From Colwellia demingiae (GTDB lineage Bacteria > Pseudomonadota > Gammaproteobacteria > Enterobacterales > Alteromonadaceae), in contig NZ_VOLT01000004.1 of the NCBI RefSeq assembly GCF_007954275.1, forward strand, positions 1-64,000: a stretch of 64,000 bases of DNA. The letters run 5' to 3'. The notes beneath the pieces are model-generated. The model was not told the origin of the DNA and searched no databases. It saw only the letters and a list, made by a program, of their open reading frames with translations. The position numbers and the translations under genes are program-made. Of this stretch, positions 27,042-37,462 are shown in pieces; the first letter of the stretch is position 1, and each line of letters starts with the position of its first letter.

Positions 27042-29207
27042 ATGACAAATTCAAACTCTGAACAAAGTACTTTAAGTTTTTCAATATATAAGGGCGTACC
27101 TTTAATCCTACAATCAGAAATAGCTGAATGTGGTTTAGCTTCCATGGCTATGGTAGCAAGTTATCATGGTCATCAACTTGATATGCCAGCTATGCGTAAG
27201 CATTTTTCTGCCAATTTAAAAGGTATGAACCTTCAACAGCTCATTGAGTTAGGGGATAGTTTAGGATTGGCCAGTCGTGCTTTACAGTGCCCTATAGAGG
27301 AAGTACATAAATTAGCGACTCCTTGTATTTTACATTGGGACTTAAATCACTTTGTTGTGCTGACTCAGGTTTCAGGAAAAGGAAAATCAGCTAAATATTC
27401 TATTAATGATCCCGCAGTAGGAAAACGAACATTAAGCACAGAAGAGTTTAGTCAGCATTTTACTGGCATTTGTTTAGAGCTCACACCAACAAATAAGTTT
27501 GAAGTAAAACAAAACAAAGCACAAATGAAGTTCACCCAATTGTGGAGGTCAATGTCTGGTATAAAGGCAGGGCTTGTCAAATTAATTGGTTTGTCTTTGG
27601 TACTTCAACTATTTGCGTTAATGACTCCTTATTATATGCAGTGGGTAGTTGATGAGGTTTTAATCAGTTTTGATAAACCGCTACTTACCGTATTAGCAAT
27701 GGGTTTTGCATTAATTGCTATTATATCTGTGGTGACTAATGCCGTGCGTAGTTGGTTGATATTAAGGCTATCCAGTTTGCTCAATATGCAAATGGGCGTG
27801 AATCTACTTAGGCATTTATTACGTTTACCGATGAGTTATTTTGAGTCTCGACATATCGGAGACATAGTTTCTCGCTTTGGATCTCTTGCTCAAATACGTG
27901 AACGAATTACCACAGGTTTTGTCGAAACTTTAGTTGATGGTTTCATGTCCATTACTGTACTGATAATGATGGCTTTGTATTCCTTAAAACTTACCGCTGT
28001 TGTACTAGGCGCTATTTTCCTATACACAATAGTTCGCTTAGCTTTATATCGTCCTCTACATCAAGCCACTGAAGAATTGATTCAAAGTTCTGCCAAGGAG
28101 CAGTCTAATTTCTTAGAAAACATTCGTGGTATGCAAGCTATCAAGCTTTTTGGCAATGAATCACAACGGCAAGGGATTTGGCAAAACCGTTATGCTGAGG
28201 TTATTAATAGTGAAATTCGCTTAGGTCGGTTAAATATTAGTTTTGAATCATTTAATCAACTACTGTTTGGTTTAGAAAATGTATTGGTTATTTATTTTGC
28301 TGCTATCATGGTAATGGCAAACAGTTTATCTGTAGGCATGGTATTGGCTTTTATCGCCTATAAAGGGCAATTAACGAGTCGATTTGCCAACCTTATAGAA
28401 CAAATTATTCAATTTAAAATGATGCGTTTACACCTTGACCGTATTGCAGACATTGCTTTGACTGAACAAGAAGCTAACCGAGAAGGTGAAGCTACTTTTT
28501 CTCATAATGAAGACGGTGAGCCGAAAGGGCAATTAACACTAGAAAACATATGCTTTAGTTACAGTGATGATCAAGCACCCATATTAAATAATATTAATTT
28601 GTCATTAGAAGCTGGGGACTCGATTGCTATCACGGGTCCATCAGGATCAGGTAAAACAACGTTAATGAAGATTATGCTGGGTTTATTACAGCCTACTTCA
28701 GGTAAAGTGTTACTTGATGGCAAGAACATTACCCTGGTTGGTCTTAAAAACTATCGTAAGCACATCGCGGCTGTTATGCAGGATGATACGCTTCTAGCTG
28801 GTTCTATCGCTGATAATATTAGTTTTTTTGATTCCCAACCAAATTATCTAAAAATAGAACAATGCGCTCAGTTAGCTGTCATTCATGATGATATCAATAA
28901 AATGACGATGGGATATAACTCGTTAGTGGGTGATATGGGTTCTAATCTTTCAGGTGGTCAAATTCAGCGATTATTACTAGCTCGTGCGCTTTACCAGTCC
29001 CCATGTGTGTTATTTCTGGATGAAGCAACTAGCCACTTAGACAAAGACAATGAAACTAAGATTAGTGAACAGATACAACATTTACCGATTACTCGGGTCA
29101 TGATTGCCCACAGACAAGAAACTATTAATATGGCTAAGAAAGTTTACTTACTAAATAATGGAACATTAATTAATTTAAACGATAATTCTTCAGAAGCCGT
29201 AAGTTAA
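27042..29207 (+). CDS. Peptidase-containing ABC exporter (C39 bacteriocin-processing type)
   Basis: The 721-residue protein has three parts. An N-terminal C39 cysteine peptidase carries Cys30 in QSEIAECGLAS, the His in LNHFVVL near 105 and an Asp in NDPAVGKR. A six-helix transmembrane domain follows (about 170-450). The ATPase domain has Walker A GPSGSGKTT near 531, signature LSGGQ near 635, and Walker B VLFLDEATSHLD. This is the colicin V CvaB type of exporter, which cuts the leader after Gly-Gly and exports the core. All catalytic residues look intact, so the leader peptide at 25309 is its expected substrate. Confidence 0.95.
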   Translation: MTNSNSEQSTLSFSIYKGVPLILQSEIAECGLASMAMVASYHGHQLDMPAMRKHFSANLKGMNLQQLIELGDSLGLASRALQCPIEEVHKLATPCILHWDLNHFVVLTQVSGKGKSAKYSINDPAVGKRTLSTEEFSQHFTGICLELTPTNKFEVKQNKAQMKFTQLWRSMSGIKAGLVKLIGLSLVLQLFALMTPYYMQWVVDEVLISFDKPLLTVLAMGFALIAIISVVTNAVRSWLILRLSSLLNMQMGVNLLRHLLRLPMSYFESRHIGDIVSRFGSLAQIRERITTGFVETLVDGFMSITVLIMMALYSLKLTAVVLGAIFLYTIVRLALYRPLHQATEELIQSSAKEQSNFLENIRGMQAIKLFGNESQRQGIWQNRYAEVINSEIRLGRLNISFESFNQLLFGLENVLVIYFAAIMVMANSLSVGMVLAFIAYKGQLTSRFANLIEQIIQFKMMRLHLDRIADIALTEQEANREGEATFSHNEDGEPKGQLTLENICFSYSDDQAPILNNINLSLEAGDSIAITGPSGSGKTTLMKIMLGLLQPTSGKVLLDGKNITLVGLKNYRKHIAAVMQDDTLLAGSIADNISFFDSQPNYLKIEQCAQLAVIHDDINKMTMGYNSLVGDMGSNLSGGQIQRLLLARALYQSPCVLFLDEATSHLDKDNETKISEQIQHLPITRVMIAHRQETINMAKKVYLLNNGTLINLNDNSSEAVS

Positions 29208-29315
29208 ATTTACTGATAATTGATGACAATTTCTGTTTAAAGGTTGAGAGTAGCAGTAAGTCATTATAGAATTTACTTCTTTTCAATACTCTCAAGTATA
29301 TAAATTTTACGGTAC

Positions 29316-29418
29316 ATGAAGATGATTACGATGTTGAAGTAGAATATCGTCAATAACATACCATGTTGATACTAAGCACTTGTTTATTTTTATAAACAAG
29401 TGCTTTTTTTTGTCTTGT
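29316..29418 (+). repeat. 103-bp direct repeat, copy B
   Basis: This is an exact second copy of 23547-23649: the last codons of obgE, its stop and its terminator hairpin (29374-29411). It stands 40 bases upstream of folA with no obgE attached. It marks the right edge of the microcin insertion. Confidence 0.97.
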
Positions 29419-29457
29419 TTTTAGCGATAATATAGAAAATAATTTTGAGAGTTTTGT

Positions 29458-29970
29458 ATGACCATTTTATCAATGATAGTTGCGACGGCTGATAACAATA
29501 TAATTGGCAAAAATAATGACATGCCTTGGCACTTGCCAGCAGATTTAGCCTATTTTAAAAAGGTTACCTTAGGTAAGCCTATTATCATGGGACGTAAAAC
29601 GTTTGAATCCATTGGTAGACCTTTACCAGGACGACGTAATATTGTTATTTCTCGTGATGAAAACTACCAAGCAAAGGGAGTTGACAGCGTTACGTCTGTA
29701 GAACAAGCACTCGCTTTAGTTGATGGCAGCGACGGTAGTGAAGGGGCTGACGAGATTATGGTGATTGGCGGCGGCGCAATTTATGAGCATTGTTTACCAA
29801 AAGCAGACCGTTTATATATTACTCATATTAAAGCTGCAATTGATGGTGATACCCAGTTTCCTAATTATGATGACGGAAGTTGGAACAAAATTGCTAGTGA
29901 TGTCAGAGACAGCGATGAAAAGAATGCCCATCAATTAGATTTTTGTGTTTACGAGCGGACAGCTAACTAG
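29458..29970 (+). CDS. folA: Dihydrofolate reductase
   Basis: The 170-residue enzyme reduces dihydrofolate to tetrahydrofolate with NADPH. The N-terminal core ADNNIIGKNNDMPWHLPAD contains the Met20-loop Trp. IMGRKTFESIGRPLPGR is the NADPH-binding stretch, and IMVIGGGAIYEHCLP is also present. It is slightly longer than E. coli FolA (159 residues) because of a loop near SDGSEGADE. It originally lay directly after obgE, as judged from the repeat. Confidence 0.97.
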   Translation: MTILSMIVATADNNIIGKNNDMPWHLPADLAYFKKVTLGKPIIMGRKTFESIGRPLPGRRNIVISRDENYQAKGVDSVTSVEQALALVDGSDGSEGADEIMVIGGGAIYEHCLPKADRLYITHIKAAIDGDTQFPNYDDGSWNKIASDVRDSDEKNAHQLDFCVYERTAN

Positions 29971-30446
29971 TAATACTTGAGTAGGATCAGTTCTTAAATT
30001 TGATAAGGTATACGCCCAGTTGGGAAAGACAATAAAAAGGGGGACGTTATTAAAGTGCTCCTTTTTTATTATTCAGGCGACCCTTATTAAGATAACTACG
30101 TATTAAAGTAATTATTTATATATCTGGGACTACTCATAATATTTGAGATTACCAATTACTAAATTAGATTAAAGTTAATCATGATCACTATTGCCACAAA
30201 GCGGTCTTTAGAGTTACTAACGACATATTTGAGCCTAAAATAGATCTTTTATTTCTATGAAAGAATAGATGCTGATTAGTTATTTTTGGGTTAACAAGGT
30301 ACCCTTAAATAACTGATGCCAACGGGTGAACACTTTGCCCAGTGTGCTTATATTCACCACAAAGAAAGGCATGACTAACGCATAGTGAGATGAAGTGATA
30401 TTCGTAGTCTAGCTGATAACCTTTAGTTGGCTAATTTATGCCTGTC
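29971..30446. other. Non-coding gap with a folA terminator candidate
   Basis: A hairpin at about 30033-30068 (AAAAAGG paired with CCTTTTTT, one mismatch further in) followed by T-rich sequence is a likely folA terminator. Beyond it I see only AT-rich sequence and a loose inverted repeat GGTGAA (30325) / TTCACC (30358). No gene or RNA was recognised. Confidence 0.5.
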
Positions 30447-31673
30447 CTATTTTCTTTTTGTTCTCGGTCTACTTGTTTTATTTGTTTTATTTGTTTTATT
30501 TACCTTTTTCTTAACTTGTTTAGGCACTTTTGAAAATTCTTGATGGAAAGGCTGTTCTATAACAACAGGAATGACTTGCCCTATGCTATTTTCAATATTA
30601 ATTAATTGCCTTATATCATTTTCTACAGCAAATGAAATGGCCATTCCACTTTTCCCAGCACGAGCAGTTCGTCCTATACGGTGTATGTAGTTTCTTGGAT
30701 CTTCAGGAAGGTTATAGTTAATGACTAAAGTAATATTATCAACATCAATTCCACGAGCTGCAACATCAGTTGCAACTAATACTCTTAGATTAGAATCTTT
30801 AAAGTTTTGTAACGCTTCCTCCCTAACTGTTTGTGTTTTACCACTGTGAAGACTAGCGGCAGTTATTGATGCTTTTTCCAGTGCTTTAACAATGATGTCA
30901 GCGCCATACTTTGTTTTACAAAAAATGAGAACTTTTTCACTGTCAGGTTTTTTCAATATATTAAATAGTAATGGTATCTTATTCGCTTTTTCAAGGTGGT
31001 ATACACTTTGATTAACCAAGTCGATAGTAACTGTTTCAGCAGTAATTTGAATTTTTATTGGATCCGTTAATATTGCTTCTGCAAGTACTTCTATTTCAGC
31101 TGGCATAGTAGCTGAAAACAATAGTGTTTGTCGGTTCTTTGGCAGTTTAGATATGATGCTTTGAACATCATTAAAGAACCCCATATCAAGCATTGTATCT
31201 GCTTCATCTAACACAAATACTTCTAACGCCTTAAAATTTATATCGCCCGTTTCAATTAAATCCAATAACCTTCCAGGGGTGGCCACTAAAATATCAAGTC
31301 CAAGTGCAATAGAGTCAACTTGACCTTGTCTTCCTACACCACCATAAACAACCTTAGTTTTAAGCCCTACACCATCAGAGTAGTCATCAATGTTTTGCAT
31401 AATTTGCGAGGCAAGCTCTCTCGTGGGCGTTAGTATGAGCGAACGCGTGCTCTTAGTTTTTATATCAATTTTATTTCGTCCAAAATTATTGATAATAGGC
31501 AATGAAAAGGCCGCTGTTTTTCCTGTTCCTGTTTGCGCTATACCAAGAAGATCATTCCCATTAATAAGAGCTGGGATGCATTCTTTTTGGATCGGTGTAG
31601 GCTGTTTATAGCCTTTAAGACTAAGACGGTCAATAATTGACTCTAAAAGTGAAAATTCTTTAAATTCTGACAT
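30447..31673 (-). CDS. RhlE-type DEAD-box RNA helicase
   Basis: The 408-residue protein has the full DEAD-box motif set: Q motif KGYKQPTPIQKECIP, motif I AQTGTGKT, TPTRELA, TPGRLLD, VLDEADTMLDMGF, SATMP, ARGIDVDN and HRIGRTARAGKSG. Such enzymes remodel RNA in ribosome assembly or decay, and cold-adapted marine bacteria often carry several. The ATG at 31673 gives the standard MSEFKEFSLL start; a TTG eight codons upstream is less likely. The basic C-terminal tail contains a NKT repeat made by three 9-bp units. The gene stands alone, with non-coding stretches of about 500 bases on both sides. Confidence 0.93.
   Translation of the reverse strand: MSEFKEFSLLESIIDRLSLKGYKQPTPIQKECIPALINGNDLLGIAQTGTGKTAAFSLPIINNFGRNKIDIKTKSTRSLILTPTRELASQIMQNIDDYSDGVGLKTKVVYGGVGRQGQVDSIALGLDILVATPGRLLDLIETGDINFKALEVFVLDEADTMLDMGFFNDVQSIISKLPKNRQTLLFSATMPAEIEVLAEAILTDPIKIQITAETVTIDLVNQSVYHLEKANKIPLLFNILKKPDSEKVLIFCKTKYGADIIVKALEKASITAASLHSGKTQTVREEALQNFKDSNLRVLVATDVAARGIDVDNITLVINYNLPEDPRNYIHRIGRTARAGKSGMAISFAVENDIRQLINIENSIGQVIPVVIEQPFHQEFSKVPKQVKKKVNKTNKTNKTSRPRTKRK
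30473..30499 (-). repeat. Three exact 9-bp tandem units in the helicase tail
   Basis: TTGTTTTAT occurs three times in a row, coding NKT repeats in the basic C-terminal tail of the helicase. Such short units can expand or contract by slippage without changing the frame. Confidence 0.9.
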
Positions 31674-32213
31674 GCTGGCTCGGTATTCTTTAATCAATAG
31701 CCTATTATTCTAACAGAATGCTTTAATATATTTAAGACGTATTCATGATGACTGTGTCTGACGAGTCACCACAAAATATTTCACAAAAAAATAGTTCCGT
31801 AATCAAGTGTTCTGCCCCCTTGATTTTTATTTTATGACTGGTTTTTAAGGAATTAGATAATTAAAAAATGTCGGCATTGACAGTAAGCCTATAGAGCAAA
31901 GCATGTAGATTGGATTCACCTTCGGCCTAATATCAGCTTTCGTATTTAAGTGGCCGCCAGTTGGGATGATTTTGACTCGTAAGTAACGACCGCTTTAGGT
32001 TCACAGTTGCCATTTAGAACTTAAATACCAATGACAGCAATGAGCCTTGAAGCGGACGTTAGCATTACCGAGTTGCTAGCTTCCGCTCAGCGCACAAAGT
32101 GTTCATCAATATTACTGGCTGAAAATCGAAAAAGCCAATCGATTACGCGATTGGCTTGAAATAGTTACTGTATTTCAGGATAGAATACAGTCAGAAATAT
32201 TTAAACAGTCTTG
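31674..32213. other. Non-coding gap with the porin terminator
   Basis: The only clear element is a stem-loop at 32132-32157 (AAGCCAATCG / CGATTGGCTT). Read leftward it is followed by TTTCGATTTT, as expected for a terminator of the porin gene that ends at 32214. The remaining 450 bases hold no frame with coding character. Confidence 0.6.
32130..32160 (-). terminator. Terminator of the porin gene
   Basis: Ten-base perfect stem AAGCCAATCG/CGATTGGCTT with a 6-base loop, T-rich on the leftward side, 57 bases beyond the porin stop codon. Confidence 0.8.
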
Positions 32214-33413
32214 TTAAAAATAATAACCAAAGTTAATATTTAAACGACTATTGGTTTCATCACTATCACCGGCTAGACTGCCTCCAATAAACGGTTGATT
32301 CTGCCCAATAGCATAATCAATTAACGTGTATAAATTACCTGATGTTACCATTACACCCGTTACGTTCATCACGGTATCTTCCTTTAAACCACCTGATTTA
32401 TCGGTCATTAAATTATAATCGTTGTAAAAGGTTAGGTTGGTAATTGGCCCTATTGTTACAGGTAAAGAATAGGATAGATTCAAGTTATAAATTGTAGCGG
32501 ATGCAGGAATAGTATCGTAAAAGGCATAGGCACCAACTGTTACAAAATCAGAGCCATCATCTAAATCATATTCATAATCAGTGTATTGAAACATAAAACC
32601 AAAATTATCTATATTGCCTTTAGTATGGATTGCGTAAGCATTATGATCACCAGCATTACCATCTTCACCTTCAATACCTCCTGATAATAATGAAGCGCCT
32701 ACCTCAAAATTATCAAATTTATAAGCATAACGAAGGTTAAAGGTACTATCATCAGCAAGCCCTTGTTCAGGAGTATCATATATTCCTTCGCCAGGATTTC
32801 TTGTGCCAACAATGTCATAAGAATAGCGACCGGTTTTATCACCGACATAACCATCTATGCCACCCATCTCATCGGTTTTGAAGAATGCGATGCGTATATC
32901 GTGCTTGTCATAATCACCAATGAAAGATAAACCTGCATCGTAATCATCTTCTAATCCGACGTAAAAATTGGTACTAAAAAAGAAGCTGTTTGAATTATAC
33001 GTTAGGTTACCAAAAGGGACTTGTGTAATACCTACTTGCCCTTGCCAATTATCATCAAACTGATAGGCAACGTATGCATGATGCACTGCGTCCATGTATT
33101 GATACCAGCGATATTGAGCGGATAACGTTATATCACCAATAGTGCCGTTAAAGTCTAGGCGGAAAACATCAAAATCAAAATCTCCGCCGCGATCTTTATC
33201 ATCTTCATCATAATCTTTAATGCCGTATTGGAAGCGTACCGCGCCACCGATTTTAATCGATGCATCTTTGGCTTCTTTGTCTGTAGCCAACTGTTGCTTA
33301 ATTTCCTTAAGCTCTTGTTTGACTTCATCCAATTCTGTTAATTCAGAAGCATTCGCCATTATGGAAAAGGAAGTAGAGGCAATTATAGCCATCGCTAGTG
33401 ATGAAATTTTCAT
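32214..33413 (-). CDS. Outer-membrane porin
   Basis: The 399-residue protein has a signal peptide (MKISSLAMAIIASTSFSIMANA), a short coiled coil (ELDEVKQELKEIKQQLATDK) and then alternating beta strands ending in an aromatic residue (NFGYYF). This is typical of trimeric porins with an N-terminal coiled coil. Many acidic turns (DEDDKDRGGDFDFD) face outward. It lies 141 bases downstream of dddD in the same direction and is probably co-expressed, so it may admit DMSP or a related substrate. The substrate is inferred from position alone. Confidence 0.85.
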   Translation of the reverse strand: MKISSLAMAIIASTSFSIMANASELTELDEVKQELKEIKQQLATDKEAKDASIKIGGAVRFQYGIKDYDEDDKDRGGDFDFDVFRLDFNGTIGDITLSAQYRWYQYMDAVHHAYVAYQFDDNWQGQVGITQVPFGNLTYNSNSFFFSTNFYVGLEDDYDAGLSFIGDYDKHDIRIAFFKTDEMGGIDGYVGDKTGRYSYDIVGTRNPGEGIYDTPEQGLADDSTFNLRYAYKFDNFEVGASLLSGGIEGEDGNAGDHNAYAIHTKGNIDNFGFMFQYTDYEYDLDDGSDFVTVGAYAFYDTIPASATIYNLNLSYSLPVTIGPITNLTFYNDYNLMTDKSGGLKEDTVMNVTGVMVTSGNLYTLIDYAIGQNQPFIGGSLAGDSDETNSRLNINFGYYF

Positions 33414-33554
33414 ATGTATTATCCTGTTTTGTAATAGTTTTAATTAAGGGTAACGTGTTGTTTTTTTTCTATCGTTTTTCATCGACAGCAATAAATGCCG
33501 TCGATGGATGTTGTAATAGTTGTGGTAATAATTGTTGAAATGGCTGTTAACTTA

Positions 33555-36062
33555 CTAGCTAGGTAAGAATTCTTTGCCCCAACCGGTGCCAGCAATTTTA
33601 TTGTCAATCATTGACTGAATTTTTTCGTCGCTGTAACCAATACTTGCAAGCACTGTTTTTGTTGAATGACCAAACCGTTCGGTTTCAGGCTGAGCAAAAA
33701 TAGACGCTTCAGTTGGGCGAATTGAATAGTGATCGATCAAAGTAACACGATGGCCACTTGGATGATTATTATAAATTGAGAAAGCATAACTGCCACGATC
33801 TATACCAACAGTGCCATCAGCTTCACGGGTATATTGATCACGCAACTCTTCAATACTCATGGGTTGAACGGCGGGAAGACCAGCTTGACGTAGTTTTTGT
33901 GCCCAGTTCTCGGCTGAGTCATTACTAAAAGCATGGGTAAGGAAGTCGCTAATGCAATCTACTTGACTGATGCCAGATAACCCATCAACAGTTTCAAGTA
34001 TTGCTAATTGATCGCTATCTGAATCAAGGTAAACCCAACCGTCATTGGCCTGATAAAAATGTGATAACGCATCATTACCTAATACTTCACGACCAGATGC
34101 TTCATCAAATGGACCGCGATCTTTATAATCAAAGGCAAATTTAACTTGTGCCAAATTTGTCACTGCAGAGAGAGAGGTTCTTGCTCTGGATATTTGACCG
34201 GTTTTTTGTTTGTGATAAAGCGATAGCGCCATACCTAAACCACCAGCAAAACCACAGTTAACGTCTAACGTACCTAAGTGAGCGTGTTCTTCAGGTGTTT
34301 TATTACCACCGAAACGACTCATTATTCCACTGTTGGCCTGAATAATATCGTCATAGCCGATATAGTCAGTTTTTGGACCTCGTTTCTGGCCACCTAAACA
34401 ATCTAAACGGCAGAATAAAACCCCAGGATTTATCGCCTGTAAGCTTTCATTGTCTAAACCCAGTGGTTTCATTTGACGCTCTGGTGCGTTAATAACAACT
34501 AGGTCAACCGATTTCACCAGCAGTTCAAAGGCTTCTCTACCTTCATCAGTATTAATATTAACTAACGCGCTTTTCTTGCCAATATTGGTTTGAAAGGTAA
34601 AAAATGTACCAATTAACGGATCGTAAAGTGGCGTGACGGGATCGAGTTTTATAACCTCTGCACCAAAACGGCCTAAAAATGCGGTGGAATGAGGACCGGC
34701 AATGACATTGGTCAAATCTAAAATTCGCACGCCATCTAACCAACCGTGCTGAGATGCCGTATCAATATTTTTTCCGCTAGGTCGTACTACTACTTCATCA
34801 TTGGCAACAGCGACTAACTGCGATATTGCTTGATCAAAATTAACGTCTTTGCGCGGTTTTGGCGTTAACATTTGATTTACTGACTCTTCTAGCCAAGCAA
34901 TAGGACCTGGTTGTTTCATGACGCCATATTGAGGGTCTTCTACTTCAACTATTAGTCCAGATTTATTGCAATGTTCGCTGTTAACCCATTCTTGTGTGGT
35001 GCGATGCGGAGCTCCTGGGATTTGCCCTTCACCGAAGATAACACCCCATTCTTCTGATGTTTTAGTTAAAAAGACTCTCTTCATCTTAATCGAAATGATG
35101 TCAGCCCATTTTTTAGGTAAAGGGTAAACACCAATAGATGTTTCACCATCCCATTCGTTTATGGGTAAATGAAGATCTTCAACCTCAGGTAAACCCTCAG
35201 CGCGAAGTTCATCATAGATACCCATTGCTTTTAAACAGCGACTTGCATGGTTACGATGTGATGGACATACAACATAAAAGAAGCGGTCATCACTACATTG
35301 GTATGTGCGATAAAACGGGTCTAAATATTCTTGTAAATCCTGATAACTAAGATCCATGTCAATATTGTTTTCTTTGCGATGAGCAATTTCATGTTCACGC
35401 ATGGTCAGGTAACGATCTGGTGTATCTTCAATGACTACTGAGTTATACGACAAGCCTTCCATTAATGCTGCAACAATAGGTACTTCAACGTGGTCGCCGC
35501 GGCCAGATTTTTCACGTGATAACAATGACATAACCACAGAACTTGCTGCTAGCGTGGTTGCATAAGATGAGCCAAGTGCCAAAGGTGAAAAACTTGGATT
35601 TAAACCCATTAAAACTCGATTGAATCCCATATCAGTAAATGCGCCGGATGCCGCCGCGACAATAGCTTCAGTCGCTTTCCATTCTTTACGAAGCTGATCG
35701 TTACTGGCAAATCCAGGCAATGATACGGTAATTAATTCCGGACGCTCTTCACGTAACTTTGTAAAGTTTATACCTAAACGATTCATTACATTCGGAGTAA
35801 AACTTTCAAGTACCACATCGGCATTCTCAATTAACGCCAGTGCTTGATTAAGTCCTTCATCAGATTTTAAATCTAATCGTAAACTGCTTTTATTACGATT
35901 TAAAATGGCATTGGCTGGATGATCCCATTGAGGGCCTTGTGGTGGATCGATATGGATAACCGTGGCACCTAAGTCGGCAAGAATCATCGCGACAGCTGGT
36001 CCAGCAATTTGTTGACCAAAATCAATAACGCGCACGCCGACTAACGGTAAATTATTTTTCAT
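33555..36062 (-). CDS. dddD: DddD-type DMSP CoA-transferase/lyase
   Basis: The 835-residue protein is two class III (CaiB/BaiF) CoA-transferase domains in tandem: the first opens LVGVRVIDFGQQIAGPAVA, the second WLDGVRILDLTNVIAGPHS near residue 440. This double-domain length is characteristic of DddD, which cleaves dimethylsulfoniopropionate with CoA transfer to give DMS and 3-hydroxypropionyl units. TDYIGYDDIIQANSG (around residue 570) holds a candidate catalytic Asp. The neighbours are a LysR regulator, a BCCT carrier, an iron-dependent alcohol dehydrogenase and an aldehyde dehydrogenase, the standard ddd set. This context supports DddD over a carnitine CoA-transferase. Confidence 0.9.
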   Translation of the reverse strand: MKNNLPLVGVRVIDFGQQIAGPAVAMILADLGATVIHIDPPQGPQWDHPANAILNRNKSSLRLDLKSDEGLNQALALIENADVVLESFTPNVMNRLGINFTKLREERPELITVSLPGFASNDQLRKEWKATEAIVAAASGAFTDMGFNRVLMGLNPSFSPLALGSSYATTLAASSVVMSLLSREKSGRGDHVEVPIVAALMEGLSYNSVVIEDTPDRYLTMREHEIAHRKENNIDMDLSYQDLQEYLDPFYRTYQCSDDRFFYVVCPSHRNHASRCLKAMGIYDELRAEGLPEVEDLHLPINEWDGETSIGVYPLPKKWADIISIKMKRVFLTKTSEEWGVIFGEGQIPGAPHRTTQEWVNSEHCNKSGLIVEVEDPQYGVMKQPGPIAWLEESVNQMLTPKPRKDVNFDQAISQLVAVANDEVVVRPSGKNIDTASQHGWLDGVRILDLTNVIAGPHSTAFLGRFGAEVIKLDPVTPLYDPLIGTFFTFQTNIGKKSALVNINTDEGREAFELLVKSVDLVVINAPERQMKPLGLDNESLQAINPGVLFCRLDCLGGQKRGPKTDYIGYDDIIQANSGIMSRFGGNKTPEEHAHLGTLDVNCGFAGGLGMALSLYHKQKTGQISRARTSLSAVTNLAQVKFAFDYKDRGPFDEASGREVLGNDALSHFYQANDGWVYLDSDSDQLAILETVDGLSGISQVDCISDFLTHAFSNDSAENWAQKLRQAGLPAVQPMSIEELRDQYTREADGTVGIDRGSYAFSIYNNHPSGHRVTLIDHYSIRPTEASIFAQPETERFGHSTKTVLASIGYSDEKIQSMIDNKIAGTGWGKEFLPS

Positions 36063-36568
36063 ATTAAATTGTCCTTAGGCTCTTTTACTCTTGATATCCA
36101 TTCTGTTGAACTTAAAAATATGTTCAATCTCTTGGGTATCTCTTTTAACGAATTCTAAGTTGTCACTTTAAATTTCGTTATTTATTAAAAGGTTATACCC
36201 ACATCACTGTCGATTTAGTACTGTGAGTTATTCGGTTGGTTGATAATATGATGTCTTTAGAAAGTGAACCAGCAATAAAAAACGCCCCAAAGGCATAATT
36301 TTATTTATGGATAATTAACTTTGGTCAAAGGAGTAACAACGGAAAAATAAAATGGAAATATGTTTTATAACGCCTTAAAAAATCTAAGCAGATAATGACT
36401 ATGCTTAAATTATTTACCTTGCCTAAAGCATTTTTAATTTCCACTGAAATTCGGCAGTTTGAACGGTCATGGGGTTATATCGATAAGGTATGGGAGGTTT
36501 GAATTGAAGTGGGTCTTACGATTAGCAGATTTGAATACATCCCTGTATTGCTTGCTAGGAAGGGGGAA
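36063..36568. other. Non-coding gap upstream of dddD
   Basis: These 506 bases lie between the end of the LysR gene and the start of dddD, both leftward. The dddD promoter must be here. I see no strong hairpin and no frame with coding character. Confidence 0.5.
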
Positions 36569-37462
36569 TTATTGTTGTGCAACTTCTTCTAATAACCAGC
36601 TTCTAAAAATATCGGCATGAGGGTGTCTCGCCTGCGTTCGGGCATATACCAGATAAAAGGCCTCATCCGTTGCTATTTTTTGATCAAAAGGTACAACTAA
36701 GCGGCCCGATTTGATCATGTCATCAACTAAACTTGTACGTCCGAGTGCCAAGCCTACACCTTGTGCTGCCATTTCAAGCGCTGTCACTAAGGTGTCAAAT
36801 TGAAAACCTTGACTTGGTTTTATGTGTTCATGATTTGTTTGATTCAACCAATGCCCCCAGCCTTCCTCATAACCTATAACGTGTAACAGAGTATGATTGG
36901 GTAAATCATCAGGGGTTAATAATGATGGGTTCTTTTTCATAAAATCGGGACTGCACACTGGAAATAACTCATCCCACGTCAAACGGTCTGATTTTAATGA
37001 TTGCCACTTTCCTTTGCCATAACGAATCTCAAAATCGTTATCGGCGGAACTTTCTTTATCATCAGTCCATATATTACTCGTTATCTGTAAGTTTACATTT
37101 GGGTGTAACGCTCTGAAGTTACTTATTTTTGGAGCAAGCCACTTTAAAAAAAACACCAAGTTAACCTTAACATTAAGTAAATCAGTTCGGCCTTGGCCAA
37201 AAATCTCTTCGGTGGCGATACTTAATCGTTCTACTGATTCATGTACGGCAGGCAAATATGCCGAACCAGCATTAGTGAGTTCTAAACCACGCGGTAAGCG
37301 TTTAAATAATACAGCGCCAAGCTGACTTTCAAGGCCTTTAATTTGTTGGCTAACGGCTGCTTGAGTGAGATTTAATTCGAGTGCGGCATGCGTGAAGCTT
37401 AGGTGACGCGCGGCGGCCTCAAATGACCGTATCCAGTTAAGTGGTGGTAATCTTTTCTTCAT
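36569..37462 (-). CDS. dddR: LysR-family regulator of the DMSP cluster
   Basis: The 297-residue protein has the LysR winged helix at the N-terminus (LNWIRSFEAAARHLSFTHAALELNLTQAAVSQQIKGLE) and a periplasmic-binding-protein-like effector domain (about 95-290). It most resembles the GcvA-like branch (PPLNWIRSFEAAARH). It lies divergent from dddT and upstream of dddD, the usual place of DddR, which activates ddd genes in response to DMSP or its products. The name follows context; specific binding of DMSP is not visible in the sequence. Confidence 0.8.
   Translation of the reverse strand: MKKRLPPLNWIRSFEAAARHLSFTHAALELNLTQAAVSQQIKGLESQLGAVLFKRLPRGLELTNAGSAYLPAVHESVERLSIATEEIFGQGRTDLLNVKVNLVFFLKWLAPKISNFRALHPNVNLQITSNIWTDDKESSADNDFEIRYGKGKWQSLKSDRLTWDELFPVCSPDFMKKNPSLLTPDDLPNHTLLHVIGYEEGWGHWLNQTNHEHIKPSQGFQFDTLVTALEMAAQGVGLALGRTSLVDDMIKSGRLVVPFDQKIATDEAFYLVYARTQARHPHADIFRSWLLEEVAQQ

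Larger units (their letters stand above)
23650..29315 (+). other. Inserted microcin/bacteriocin locus bounded by direct repeats
   Basis: This 5.67-kb block holds an HlyD-like adaptor, a double-glycine peptide precursor, two CPBP-type membrane proteins and a C39-peptidase ABC exporter, all on the same strand. It is bounded by the 103-bp repeat and lies between obgE and folA. No integrase, transposase or TolC-like gene is inside it. The first 209 bases (23650-23858) are AT-rich and hold a small hairpin (AAGTTATT 23712-23719 with AATAACTT 23727-23734) and presumably the promoter. The last 108 bases carry the inverted repeat TTGAGAGTA (29244-29252) / TACTCTCAA (29287-29295). Confidence 0.8.

Noticed and set aside
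31880..32110. Sequence between the helicase and porin genes that looked like a decayed gene.
   Set aside because: No frame keeps coding character over more than a few dozen codons, and no family motif was found.
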